64,000 nucleotides of DNA from Ancylostoma caninum (Eukaryota; Nematoda; Chromadorea; Rhabditida; Ancylostomatidae), in the NCBI GenBank assembly GCA_037903475.1, contig JBAJFG010000019.1, positions 3,781,001 to 3,845,000 of the forward strand, read 5' to 3'. The notes below the pieces were generated by a model, which was given only the letters and a program-made list of their open reading frames with translations, ran no database searches and had not been told where the DNA came from. Of this stretch, positions 54,344 to 64,000 are shown one piece after another (the stretch's first letter is position 1; the number at the start of each line of letters is the position of its first letter). Made by a program: the position numbers and the translations under genes.

Positions 54344-54548
54344 GGTGAAAAGGGAGTTGGGGGGGGGGCACTCCTCTGAAGCCTTAGGCTTAGGCTTAAA
54401 CGCATGCTTAAGCATAGGATTAGGCTTAGGCTTAGCTTAGGCTTAGGCTAAGCTTAAGCTTAGGCTTAGGCTAGCGCTTTTACTTAGGCTTATAAGGTGA
54501 AGCCTATGACCTTTTATAGGGTGGCCCCCCCCCAACTCCCTTTTCGCC
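54344..54548. mobile_element. MITE carrying telomere-like TTAGGC repeats
   Basis: The ends GGTGAAAAGGGAGTTGGGGG and, reversed, GGCGAAAAGGGAGTTGGGGG lie within an 8-bp duplication CAGCCTTC (54336-54343 and 54549-54556). The 205-bp body is mostly TTAGGC-type sequence. Similar C-run plus AACTCC ends appear at about 8812-8830 and 62130-62155. An 8-bp duplication fits hAT or P-type transposons. Confidence 0.78.
54383..54478. repeat. interstitial telomere-like (TTAGGC)n, nine exact hexamers
   Basis: Hexamers occur in runs of two separated by decayed units and by AAGCTT-containing inversions (TTAAGC, GCTTAAGC). TTAGGC is the nematode telomere unit. Its confinement between MITE ends shows that it is cargo, not a chromosome end. 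Confidence 0.88.
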
Positions 54549-54690
54549 CAGCCTTCTCCCATATTGGGCAAATAATACCCTCTGGTTGGTCATCCCCGCA
54601 ATGAACGATTGGGTGTAACCGAGTCAGTGTGAATGTTATCCTAAAATGATTTATGTTTAACTGGCTGTTGTGGTAATTCAAGTGTTAAAG

Positions 54691-55385
54691 GCAGTGTATC
54701 AGCTCATCTTGGGCATCGAGATATCCACAGAATCCGGTCCAGCTCGACACGCTGATTCCAAAGATGTATATGAAATCTGAAAACCTGTCAAAAACCGTAA
54801 TTTCGAGGCAAAATTTGATATTTAGGCGGACGAGTTCCGCTGCTAGGAAGCCAGAAAAAGCGGAGCTGAGAAGTCAAGGCTGCACAATTAGTGTAGGAAT
54901 CTCAGCAACAAAATGAATTGTTTAGTGGAGATGGTTTATTTTTCTTACTGTGATGTCCTCGAGATAGCTTGGGCATCATGTAATCGGCTGAACCTTCTCT
55001 TATTTAGAAACCTCGGCATGGTTGGTCTTGCATTCCATTTCTATGCATTCGGGTTATTCTAGGTGAAATACTTATGCTTCCGCCTCTCGCGTCTTCAGAG
55101 GACTGCAAAGAGGTTGAGACCGAAAACTATTATCTTTAGCTCACCATGCCCCTCTCCATCTTTTCTTAACATTTTGATGTCATAACAAGCACAAAATGCA
55201 GAGGTCGTCAGAAATCAGCTCACCAAGTTTTCCATCGGGAGTGCTTGGATGCTCTTCGTTATTGCACTACTGCACTGTCGACTACTTGGACGTGTAGTAG
55301 TGAATGTCGCCATGTGAGGACACGATGATGATAGACACGTCTTAGATCTACCCAGTATACATACTTGCACGTTTCTGAAGAAAAA
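54691..55385. other. no gene recognised
   Basis: No motif-bearing frame and no repeat shared with the rest of the window. Confidence 0.45.
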
Positions 55386-55555
55386 AATCCGAGTATCGAA
55401 TAACCGAATATATTCGAAAATTGACTTTTTCGCATATTCGAATTTCGAGTGTATTCGAAAAAAAGAAAATTTTGAATATTCAAATTTCCGAGTGACTCGA
55501 TTTGAATGATTTGTTAGAATGACCGAATAATATTCGATTCGGTTGCAAATACTAC
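55386..55555. repeat. TATTCGAA-rich repeat patch
   Basis: ATTCGAA/TTCGAAT words occur about seven times, in both orientations, mixed with CCGAATA. It looks like a low-complexity, self-complementary patch. Confidence 0.6.
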
Positions 55556-55739
55556 CCGGGCGACAACAGACACTTTATAGTTCACAGAATGGCAGGAGCG
55601 GCGTGGAGTCATTAGCAAACGATAAACACTAATTTTTCCATTCACTGAAGGATCTGGACCGAGATTCAGAACACCTTCAATCTCATTCTAGCTGATGTTT
55701 CCGTTTCGTGAGCCAGAATCGTGCATTTCACGTCAAAGT

Positions 55740-56332
55740 CTCTTCCATGATGTGATTGGTTCCTGTGTCTCCTCAATGATTTACCCAACTTAAACGCCCA
55801 TTGCCCGCTGCTTGATGTTCTTTAATCCTCACCTCCAAAGTTCTTCCAGTCTCTCCAATATAAGTCCCACTGCATGTCAACTACTCTAGCTGATAAATTA
55901 CTCCCGATTGCGCGCAGGCGCCTATTCAGCTGTAAGGATACATTGTGCAACTCACTGTGCAGAGATGCACCGTTTGTTATAGAGTCTGTTCCGAAAGAAC
56001 TGACTTCTGATATTGTTGTTGGGAATGTTCACCATTCTCGAATCACCTTGAAGTTGCTCTTGAACAATGCAGCGGCGTACAGCGGCACTTATGCTATCAT
56101 TGATAAACGGAAGACAAAGTGGTACACTGTTTTGTTTTGAGACAACCTTTCTACTCTTCTTATCGTTACAGGAGCTGTAGATTGGAGCAATGTTCGCACC
56201 TACATAACATCGACGGTGCAGAACGACACCCAGTTCTTCGTTATGAGTGACACGGTGTAGACATATATAACGGTAGATTGACAGAGCTGGTTCAACGCCT
56301 ACGGGAGATCCTCCGCCATGGGTTTGGAACAA
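55740..56332 (-). pseudogene. Penelope-like GIY-YIG endonuclease relic
   Basis: On the minus strand the frame 56332-55952 includes LCLPFINDSISAAVRRC and NNIRSQFFRNRLYNKRC, like the linker before the nuclease in Penelope-like retroelements. After breaks, 55905-55799 reads VIYQLE (stop) LTCSGTYIGETGRTLEVR, then IKEHQAA, the GIY-YIG core with its conserved Gly, Arg and Glu/His-region residues. The reverse transcriptase part is not visible upstream. Stops and shifts make it inactive. A different GIY-YIG-bearing element is possible. Confidence 0.65.
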
Positions 56333-56692
56333 TCCGAATCAGCACGGAGCGGAGCAGACATTTGATAGTTCAGAAGCGTGAATCTGTGCTCCATTTTACC
56401 TCCAGACCCTTGAAAGGCGTTCTACTTGAAACTCTATATTGCCAATAAAAATAATTAAGACCTGAAAAGATTTTGACAATATCGCCTCGTTGACAACGAC
56501 TCCCTGATTTCGACTGGAATGGTGGTTTTTTTTTCTATCGTTTAAATTTATAATTCTTTTTTGATTTATTTTTTTTTCTAAATTTTCTATCGTTCATGTA
56601 TGTACCTTCCGAATATCCTGATGAAGTAGGGAAAAGCAATTTCATATTTGAGAACCAGCGCTCCTATCCCTATATCCACTCATACAGTATCA
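56333..56692. other. no gene recognised
   Basis: AT- and T-rich sequence, possibly the remainder of the Penelope-like element. Confidence 0.4.
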
Positions 56693-57142
56693 GCACTAAG
56701 TTTGTTAAAAATGAACATCTAGAACGCGGATTTGCGTTATTTTTGTTCTAGGGTTATAGCTCATCGTAACAAAGCGATTCGCAGAACAAACCAGGGGTCA
56801 AAAACGGCAATGAAGTGGGCAACCATATTTCGTGAAACCAGCCCTAAATTCTGATTTTCAACAACGAAATTCGCAAGGTTTCAATTCTGCCGCGGGCTTG
56901 CCGCACATAGCGCGCGACATACTTCGACGCGCGGCATGATCCGAGCAGTATATATGACTCTGGAATTTCAGTGTTCAAAATCGAAATTTGGAGCTGGTTT
57001 CATGAGATATGCTAGCCCACTCCACTGCTGCTTCTGACCCTTGGTTTGGTCTGTGAATCGCTTTGTTACAATGAGTTATCGCCCTGGAACGAAAGAAACG
57101 CAAATCCGCGTTCTGAACGTTCATTTTTAACAAACTTAGTGC
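56693..57142. mobile_element. 450-bp fold-back element
   Basis: GCACTAAGTTTGTTAAAAAT at the left is exactly mirrored at the right. The arms of about 200 bp remain alignable through AGAACGCGGATTTGCGTT, AACAAAGCGATTC and GGGTCA. The central 60 or so bases are GC-rich (GCCGCGGGCTTGCCGC, ACGCGCGG). Non-coding. Confidence 0.85.
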
Positions 57143-58489
57143 GGGTATTGTATATGAAGGTTGGATGGAAATTCGCGAATAGCAGTATTTCCACTCAGAT
57201 CAAATAGCGTTTGAGAAACATTTATTTTTCTCGTGGCGATCATGATTTTTTTTGGAAACCAACAAGTTCGACTAGCTGGAAAGAGATCATCACTCTTGTG
57301 TATTAGGCTTTTTAAGGCCGTCACATCAATACTTGTTCGTCCCACCAGCACTATCATCACTCAACATAAAGCCAAACAATTGTCAGCTAGTAGCAAGTTA
57401 CAGCCAGTCAGAAAATCGGTAAGCTTGTAATCGAATGACGATCAGAATTTCTCTTTATTTACGAGAAAAAAAAACTTGTTTTCATTCTTCATCATTACCT
57501 CATTTCAATTCAAACTCGGGCAACTCGGCCATCCTATGCAAACGGGCAAAACCGGTAGCAATGAAGGTCGCCGTTTTTTGTAGGATGCAAATTCTGTGAG
57601 AGAAGAATTGCCGTGAATGCTGTCTTTAGTTTAAGTGCTGACAATTAAAAAAATTGAACATTTGATTTGCTTGGAATAACCGGTCTTTAGCGATTTTCTA
57701 AGCTCGAAGAAGATCTATCAGGTCTCAGTTGACACATACCACTTCGATCGAACAGATTTCTCTCACGAAGACCTGCGAATTGCTCCAGAGGAATCGTATG
57801 GTCTAGATGAGCATCATACCTCTCAAACCTATTAAAATGAGGTCATTCTGCTAAAAAGAATTTAATCACAAGGGTCTAGTCATCTTACCCCATGGTGACG
57901 TTGGATCCTAGCCAGCATCGACAAACAGATCCTGTAAAGAATTAATTGATGATATCCCTCCGCGTTTATATTTTACCGAGCCAGAGCGCCGCTTCGCGGT
58001 GCCCTGTCTCGAACCCGTGCGCCACCTTACCTCTGGGTTAGCTTCGCCGCGCTTCGCGGATGATAGTGATTTTGTGCGAAGCTGCGTACCTTTGGCACGG
58101 TTGAGAGGTTAACTTCTTTATCATGTCTAATATTGGTACATCACCTATTCTATGACCATTTTTATGGGTACATCTCCTAGTTTATGACTATTCTTAGCAA
58201 CACAGGTCCTCACGTGTTCAAATCGTTGTCACTCCTGGGAGCGCTGAAATTCCGAATTTTTCGAGCCCAAATACCTTCCAATACAAAACAATTACTTAGA
58301 CATGCTATTCTTATAGGGAATGATTTGTCCCGTTTACTGCTAAACCTTAACTATTTTCATTACTTTACACTTCGTGAGAAGTGCAATAGAAATTTCTCTT
58401 CAACTCTTCTGTATTTGAGTGATTTATGGCATGGATTGCGTAATCACACCCCCTTGATCAACAATTACCAAGTTCTCCCTTTAAGATCC
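57143..58489. other. no gene recognised
   Basis: A frame at 58184-58513 (109 codons) and others of 65-75 codons lack motifs. A CGCTTCGCGGT / CCGCGCTTCGCGGA duplicate is seen at 57990-58060. Confidence 0.45.
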
Positions 58490-58683
58490 GGAATATATGA
58501 CGCTGCCAACTAATTTGTTTTACTGGAAATGCAAAGTAGAGAATGACTGGCCGCAATCCGAACCGTTCGGGGCATGGCTGAGTGAAAATGAAATGGTGGC
58601 ATAACTCGAACCGTTCGGATTGTGCCATTCATTCCTTACTTTGCATTTTTACTAGGACAAATTAGTTAGCAGCGTCATATATC
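58490..58683. mobile_element. 194-bp fold-back element
   Basis: CGGAATATATGACGCTGCCA at the left pairs with the right end GGCAGCGTCATATATCCCG-like sequence. The arms of about 80 bp also share ACTAATTTGT and AATGCAAAGTA, and the loop side holds CCGAACCGTTCGG palindromes. Confidence 0.82.
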
Positions 58684-60107
58684 CCGTTTTGTTTGAAAAT
58701 TGGACGTCCTGATCGGAGATTTCCATGTTGTACACATACATGGGCGTGTCACTGGGCGTGTAAATTTTCGTAATTGTGCCGGTGGCGGCGGGCAAAAGAG
58801 GTGGATCGAGGCGAGCCAATTATGACAGCGTGACTTGTCATCCCTCGCGCGGCGATGGGGGCGGGGTGGGGTTTGCGCTTTATATTGAGTAAGACAGAGC
58901 TCATTGGTTCGAACAGCATCGGGTGCTTCCTGATTCCCATTGAATGCAAAGATGAAATGGTCTTTCTCGATTTGGCGTTATTCTCCTCAAGCCCAAAAAT
59001 TAAACAATCCAATAGTTCTGTGGAACCATGTGATGATATGATTGTAGAAGAAGAAGAGCATTTTCAGAAGGTATAGAGCGCGTAGCGAAAAAAAAATGGC
59101 AACGTGATAAAAAAATTGCAATTGAAAAAAAGCGCAAGGAGTTATGTTAATACTTAATATACATATTAAGAAGAAAGAGAGCTGTTCAGGACTCGGTTTA
59201 CATTCTCAGTTTCTTGGACGACGAACGAGGACACTACCGGGACAGTTAAAACAGCCAAAGATGATGATGGATTGGTTCTATCAATCCGAGCGTATGTTGC
59301 AACAAAACATAATAGACTAGTTCTGTCAAATCAATCGAACAAAGATCGCATGAGTTTTGTCCTACAATCGGGAACGCACAGAAAACGTATAGAAGCATAT
59401 TCCCCACAAAGCTCTCCAAGAACAACCCAACCTAAAGTACCACCCAAAGTAAGAAGTGGGTCACTCGCCTTTTCTTCATCTAGGGCAGATCAGAGCCCTC
59501 AGAAAGTCGGGGTATTCCTCTACCGCGCGCCGAATGTGACGCAAATCTGGAGACATTCTTCATCGCCGTGAAGCTGTTCAGGATTGTGGTGGTCCGTTGA
59601 TCAATACAAACCTCTCAAGTTTGACAAAAAAATCCTTTTTATTGTATCTGAAGAATATTGGTAGCGTCACAGTTCCTATTTCGATGTCAGAATGGTTGTT
59701 AGTAGTGGATACCATAGGAATATCCTCCGTTCGGAACGACTGTCTCTGTTCGAGATTTTGGGAAACTCTTTTTTCTCACTTTTTTGGACTTCTTGGTAAT
59801 ACCACTTCTTCATATAAAGAGGAGAACTACAGAACACGACTATTACAGCAAATTACTCGCTCACGTTGCGATTTAGAATAACTCCTCTGCGAATCGAAAT
59901 GAGGCGATACAAACGAGGAACCATCATGTTAGTGAAAGTGGCGAATTTGGACTTGGAGCGCGATAGTTATGTTTGAAAGCAGTTCCTGTCAGTGTTATGC
60001 ACCGCTAAGAAAGAGTACTTTGATCCTCATGATTTCCTGAAATTTCGGCCAAATGGCTCAATCCTAAGTTAAGTTATGATGGAAAGATCCGTCTTCAGTA
60101 TGCCACT
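58684..60107. other. unassigned, possible remnants of spliced exons
   Basis: A frame at 58855-59076 ends HFQKV at an AG|GTATAG site. An ACATTCTCAG site at about 59208 opens a frame of about 120 codons to 59571 (with APNVTQIW). The phases do not join cleanly and no domain is recognised. This is the only region where I would look for a host gene, with little confidence. Confidence 0.25.
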
Positions 60108-60134
60108 GATCATATCTTTTTGACCGCTACTGTA
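60108..60134. mobile_element. solitary Tc1-like end
   Basis: TTTTTGACCGCTACTGTA is a diverged version of the CAGTCGCGGTCAAAAGTATT end of the element at 26302-27193, in the orientation of a right end and next to TA. Confidence 0.6.
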
Positions 60135-60140
60135 TATATA

Positions 60141-61749
60141 CAGTGCTTCTCATAAGTATAGACGCACCCCAGAAAACACTGGTACACAGTTAACTTTTTC
60201 GAGAAATCCACGAGCACCAATCGAATAAGCGTGCCTAAAAACCCTTGTTTCCGTCGTTTCACCCGACGTTATGTAAGAAGTAGGTAGATCCAGCACTTCC
60301 ACCTCATAGGGACCGTTTCATAAGTATACATAGACGCACTTCCAGAAACCGATGATTTCACAGAGGGAACTTTCTTGCACTTGTAGACGCACTTTCAGAA
60401 ACCGATGATTTCACAGAGGGAACTTTCTTGCAACAGCAGATTTGTAGCTAATAGTTCTCCGCAATTCCCAAGCAACTCAGAAAGCATGGGTTGGCATAGA
60501 TTTACCCATCCCTTCCAGTAAAAGGCTATGAAAACGGCTTTCAGTACAGGTGAAAGCATTTTTCAGGTTTGTTGTGCTGGAAGATGTTCGGTTCCGGCCA
60601 TGAATGTCATCTGGTAGAATGGGATGTTGGATGTTGCTAGTATTAGAAGGCAGATAGTAACGTCAGCTAGGGTTTCTCAAAATGCTTGTTGAGCGACTGG
60701 TATAGATCGCGCCGGTTTTTCGATAGAAAGTGAGGTTTCTCCTTCTGTGTGCTGCAAGAAAATGTAAGAATTGAACACTAAAGGTGCTTTTGTGTTTGAG
60801 GAATTCTATTATGTAGAAATGGAGGTAATATCGAGGATGTCGTTATGAGAGGAAACATCTCCAACTTTGGCAGCGCCTACCTCCAAAATAGCTCGTTTTG
60901 AGAGAGTCCCTCCTTGTATTTCACCCCAACGGTGGGCATTCATTATAATACAGTCCAAGTAAAGCTTTCCTCATCCTCTAAACTCATTTTAACATAGCAT
61001 GAGCTTTCAAAAAATCCAAAACAGCCAACTCGTTTTTTCGACATGGCGACCATCGCGTTCCTTCCGAGAAAACAAAGCTGTGAAGCTTTTTGGAACGGGA
61101 TAACCCAGGTATGAGAAGAAGTCAACAATGTGCGATGGTGATGCAGCGAATAAATGCCTTTTTGCCCATGCACTGCATGACGGAGCCGACGCAACGATTC
61201 AGACACCACCATTAATGCACATCATGTGCTTTGAGTTCAGGGAGGGTATGCGACTCCGTCTTTGATGCGATGTCTTCTTTTGCATACCAAAATTCTTCCT
61301 TCGATTGTAGGACTCAATATCTCATACATATTTGCAGGTGGACCCCGAAGAAGCTCCCCCCTCCTACCCGGAGATCCTGCGATTTCACCAGCCTACAGCA
61401 TGTAAATCTTTTAGCTGCCCCAGCCTCGCTCCAAAACGTTGTGATCCATGTTGAAGTGCAGATTTACATTGCAGACGCTTATTAGTTCCTATCAAAATAT
61501 TAAGCCCACTTTTTCTCTTGAAGATAAGAATTATTTGTATTTTCTCATGGACTGCGTCTATACTTATGAAACGGCACATTCAATGGCGATGTGCCAAATC
61601 TATCCCGTATTTTCCACAATCACAAGTGAAACAATGCAATCTTAGGTTTCCTGGCATGCCGAATCGATTGAAGTTTGTAACTTTTCTCACGAACCTGTGA
61701 TGAACTGGGTGCCGGCATTTTCTAGGGTGCGTCTATACTTATGAAAAGC
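60141..61749 (-). mobile_element. decayed Tc1-like element
   Basis: The left end CAGTGCTTCTCATAAGTATA continues with GACGCACCCCAGAAAAC. The right end is its reverse complement at about 61720-61749. A second inner copy of the terminal word lies at 60314-60340, with a 52-bp tandem duplication at 60331-60432. The fragment inside the LINE at 50609-50829 belongs to the same family. Confidence 0.75.
60690..61212 (-). pseudogene. Tc1-type transposase relic
   Basis: In minus-strand order, frames contain VAMSKKRVGCFGFF, similar to the VMVWGAxSxxG segment, and after shifts TGAIYTSRSTSILRNP, matching the DNAxIHTSR segment around the second catalytic Asp, which itself reads differently here. The whole is heavily decayed, so the assignment is moderate. 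Confidence 0.5.
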
Positions 61750-62020
61750 AGCTCTGCCTTGAAGAAGTGATAGGAAACGGGCTACTGCTATGGAAGCGAT
61801 GCGCTGGCGTCCAATAGGGGAACGTCGTTAGGCGGGTCCACAACTGCGAGAGTGGTGCGCCGGCGCTCACTGGTGGGGAGGATGTCGCTGGACGAGTTCA
61901 CATCAGCGAGAGTGGTGCACAAATTCTCAATAGTGGGGAACATAATAGTATATGAAGGAGGCGAGCAAAGCGAGCTCAAAAGAAGCCTGAGAGTGGGTTC
62001 TCACAGGACGATCAGGCTGG
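61750..62020 (+). mobile_element. Helitron-like element, family A variant (copy A13)
   Basis: About two 60-bp units (GGTGCGCCGGCGCTCACTGG) and GGCGAGCAAAGCGAGCTCAA precede the end GCCTGAGAG...ATCAG with CTGG at 62017-62020, followed by T. One half of the terminal stem is mutated (TTCTCACAGGACG). Same variant as 21476-21790. The 5' end is missing. Confidence 0.65.
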
Positions 62021-62029
62021 TTTCAAGTT

Positions 62030-62115
62030 GAAAGTGAGTCTTGTCGACAAAAAAGTCAAAACATTGACAACTTGTCGACTACACATCAGAACATGCGTGA
62101 CTGGTCAAGTTGTCG
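62030..62115. repeat. TTGTCGAC repeat, third locus
   Basis: CTTGTCGACAAAA, ACAACTTGTCGACT and CAAGTTGTCGTTG are spaced as in the other two loci, again directly after a Helitron-like end. Confidence 0.6.
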
Positions 62116-63560
62116 TTGAATGTCAGGTACTCCTCCCCCCATCAATTCCCTTTTCGCTGAGCCTCCATCGAGAATTGGTCATGATTTTCGCTGGTGTTTC
62201 TACGCCTGCAAGAACATGCATCGTATTCGTAGAAAAGGACGCAAAGCTAGGCAAGAACGAGTGCTAGGATATTTTGAATAATCAGCCCCTCTACGTGTTA
62301 CCAGCCACTATAATCAATCAATATAATTTGGTTTATTAGCTGGATGGACCACCCCACATCCATCCATGGAAACCAAAGCCACTCAGGATCGATGCCTTAC
62401 CACCCTGTCTGTATTCAGCCCTCCTTCGGAATAGCCGCCCATTTTCCCCAACTTGAACTTCTCTGAGTTCTTGATTTGGGTAATGCTGAAGGAGAACGCT
62501 TGTGAGAAAAAGCAGACGAGAGATTCAATCACTGACGACCATCGACACTAAAACCAAGCTGTAATTGCAGATAAAGTCAAGGACGCGCTCTCTTAGCTAC
62601 CTGGCTATGCGTTTTCCGTGCACTTTTTTACAAGTGGGACAGTATTCATCTAGTATTTTATCAACTCAATGTGTTCCATAAATAGAGCATTCGCAAGGAA
62701 TTTGTGAGTACATTTTTGCTCTCGGCAGCATGGCGCTACCACAACTTTGCGAAATCGCTTAATTGTAATCTTGACCTCTCTTGTAGAGCTTGCATGCTAA
62801 TTCACTCCACAGGAAAGAGTAAAAGCTTGTCAATATTCCATTTGCATTCAGTCCAATCGACGAAACCTCCAAATTTCTCAGCGATGTCAAACCTAGAACA
62901 AAAGGAGCAGCACCAAGAGGTTAGAATTAATATGAAGATAGATGAAGCACCATGACGTTAGCATTTCATTTCATTACATAGCAGACATACGAATGTAATA
63001 TCTCAGCACCGACCCAGTCCGTAGTGCACCAAGTTTAAATTATTGTTGTGCGTAGTACAAAAGTATTCATTACACTTTATGTGTGCTCACGCTATTGCTC
63101 AACATGGGCTGCCACTTGACTTCTGCAATACCCTCCATGATCTTTGATGATGTTGTATATGAGTTCGGTGTTGTTTGCATAAGCATACGAAACATTGTTT
63201 TTTTCTGACAGGAAAGTTAGTCATAACCAGCATCTAGACATACAATTTTCTGTCTACTCTAAAAAAAGGTTAAAAATATTACTTCTTCTTTCGGCAGCTA
63301 TGGGAAACCGAATCAGGCTATTCAGTTTGACACTGCCCCAACAGTTAACTTACAGAAAATAGGGAATCACTCCAAAATGGCTCTCTATAAAGGAAACGCA
63401 TTCTCTAAGTTTTGATACAGATAGCTAGTACAGCTGTTAAGAGAAAGAAAAAAGCTCCGAAATCTTGGAGAGGCTTCTCATTCAAAAGTAGTTAAAAGCT
63501 GAAAGAAAATAAGCAACAAACAGCACGAACGTAATGCTCGACTCAATCTATTGTGCTGGC
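62116..63560. other. no gene recognised
   Basis: A frame at 62704-62955 (83 codons) and smaller ones have no motif. CTCCTCCCCCCATCAATTCC at 62130 resembles the end of the MITE at 54344-54548. Confidence 0.4.
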
Positions 63561-63870
63561 CTGATATTCAAGAACGCCCCGAGCAAAGTGGTAAAAGTAC
63601 AATCAATGAATCGATATGTAATCACATCGCGCAAAGTGGCCGTCAGATTCGTGATCTGCGTGGTCAAAAACCCCTGTAGGTACGGGTCCACTACGCTTGC
63701 AGCTTGACATGTGGAAAATCAAAAAATCAATCAATCAGTGATAACGGCGTTCAAAGTAGCCGTCATATTCGTGGTCAGCGCGGTGGATTACCCCAGTCTA
63801 CCCATTTCGACTCGGATTGGAGCTAAACTGAGGAAAATCGATAAAATCGATCGATAAATCGATATTTGGG
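63561..63870 (-). repeat. two diverged units of the family C 118-bp repeat
   Basis: GCCGTCAGATTCGTGATCTG and GCCGTCATATTCGTGGTCAG, each followed by ACCCC and then by TCAATCAATC- or ATCGATAAAATCGAT-type sequence, follow the reverse-complement order of the family C unit. No Helitron end is visible. Confidence 0.55.
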
Positions 63871-63876
63871 TCGATA

Positions 63877-64000
63877 AGGGCAATTTATACTAGCTGCATG
63901 CGTCAGTCGCGCATCAGTCGCACGCATACATTTGCAAGGGATTTTCCATGAAGACCCGTCAACGCGGCATGTACATCCTCAATGAAAAGAACGTGCGGCC
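63877..64000. mobile_element. left part of an AGGGCAATTTATACT-ended repeat
   Basis: AAGGGCAATTTATACTAGCTG and the following GAAGACCCGTCAACGCGGC...CATCCTCAATG match 48533-48640 with moderate divergence. The window ends inside the element. Confidence 0.6.

Larger units (their letters stand above)
54186..54690 (-). mobile_element. old family A Helitron-like relic
   Basis: The reversed end CTAG (54186-54189) follows the stem CTGACCGTCCGGC/GCCGGACTTTCAC. The subterminal GTTCGCTTCGTTCGCA and the AACTGGCTGTTGTGGTAATT words of the conserved region are recognisable. It ends in CTAG rather than CTGG, both allowed by CTRR. The copy is interrupted by the MITE at 54344-54548. Confidence 0.65.

Noticed and set aside
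54383..54478. True telomere or chromosome-fusion scar
   Set aside because: The hexamers are few, interrupted, and enclosed in inverted repeats with a target duplication.

Overview
The window reads as a transposon graveyard from a nematode, most likely a clade V (strongylid, hookworm-like) worm. Evidence for this: TTAGGC-type telomere-like hexamers at 54383-54478, several RTE-type and CR1-type LINEs, mariner/Tc1 elements, a tRNA-headed SINE and AT-rich unique sequence. The taxon is an inference. I found no convincing intact host gene. Almost everything recognisable is a mobile element, a fold-back repeat or a tandem array.

Layout. The left edge (1-1418) is a decayed LTR retrotransposon. From 3.4 to 5.7 kb there are palindromes and short repeats. 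At 11.4-14.7 kb a SINE precedes a mariner split by a CR1-like LINE. From 5.7 to 8.6 kb and from 15.2 to 36.7 kb the window is dominated by non-autonomous Helitron-like elements. Each has the hallmarks A|TC...hairpin...CTRR|T, and most carry an internal minisatellite of 49-60 bp units. I recognise three families: A (ends in a GC-rich hairpin plus CTGG), B (ends in a hairpin plus CTAG) and C (classical hairpin plus CTAG, 118-bp repeats). They are nested with hAT-like MITEs, a Tc1 deletion derivative and truncated LINEs, very often inside (TA)n microsatellites. Two large inverted duplications are visible: 23.57-31.29 kb, and 34.88-36.67 kb paired with 45.71-47.24 kb. The second pair brackets an almost intact RTE LINE (36.7-39.9 kb).

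From 40 to 64 kb the density drops. This part holds decayed mariner and Tc1 copies, at least five fold-back elements, a full-length but frameshifted APE-type LINE (48.85-52.44 kb, minus strand), a Penelope-like GIY-YIG relic, a MITE that carries telomere-like hexamers, and long stretches where I see no gene.

The very many long overlapping reading frames at 7.5-8.1, 23.6-24.9, 29.1-31.1, 32.9-34.4, 35.2-35.9 and 46.5-47.8 kb are by-products of minisatellite units that lack stop codons on one strand. They are not annotated as genes. The most interesting system here is the Helitron-like family with its homologous, differently sized minisatellites. No Rep/helicase source is in this window, so mobility would have to be supplied in trans.
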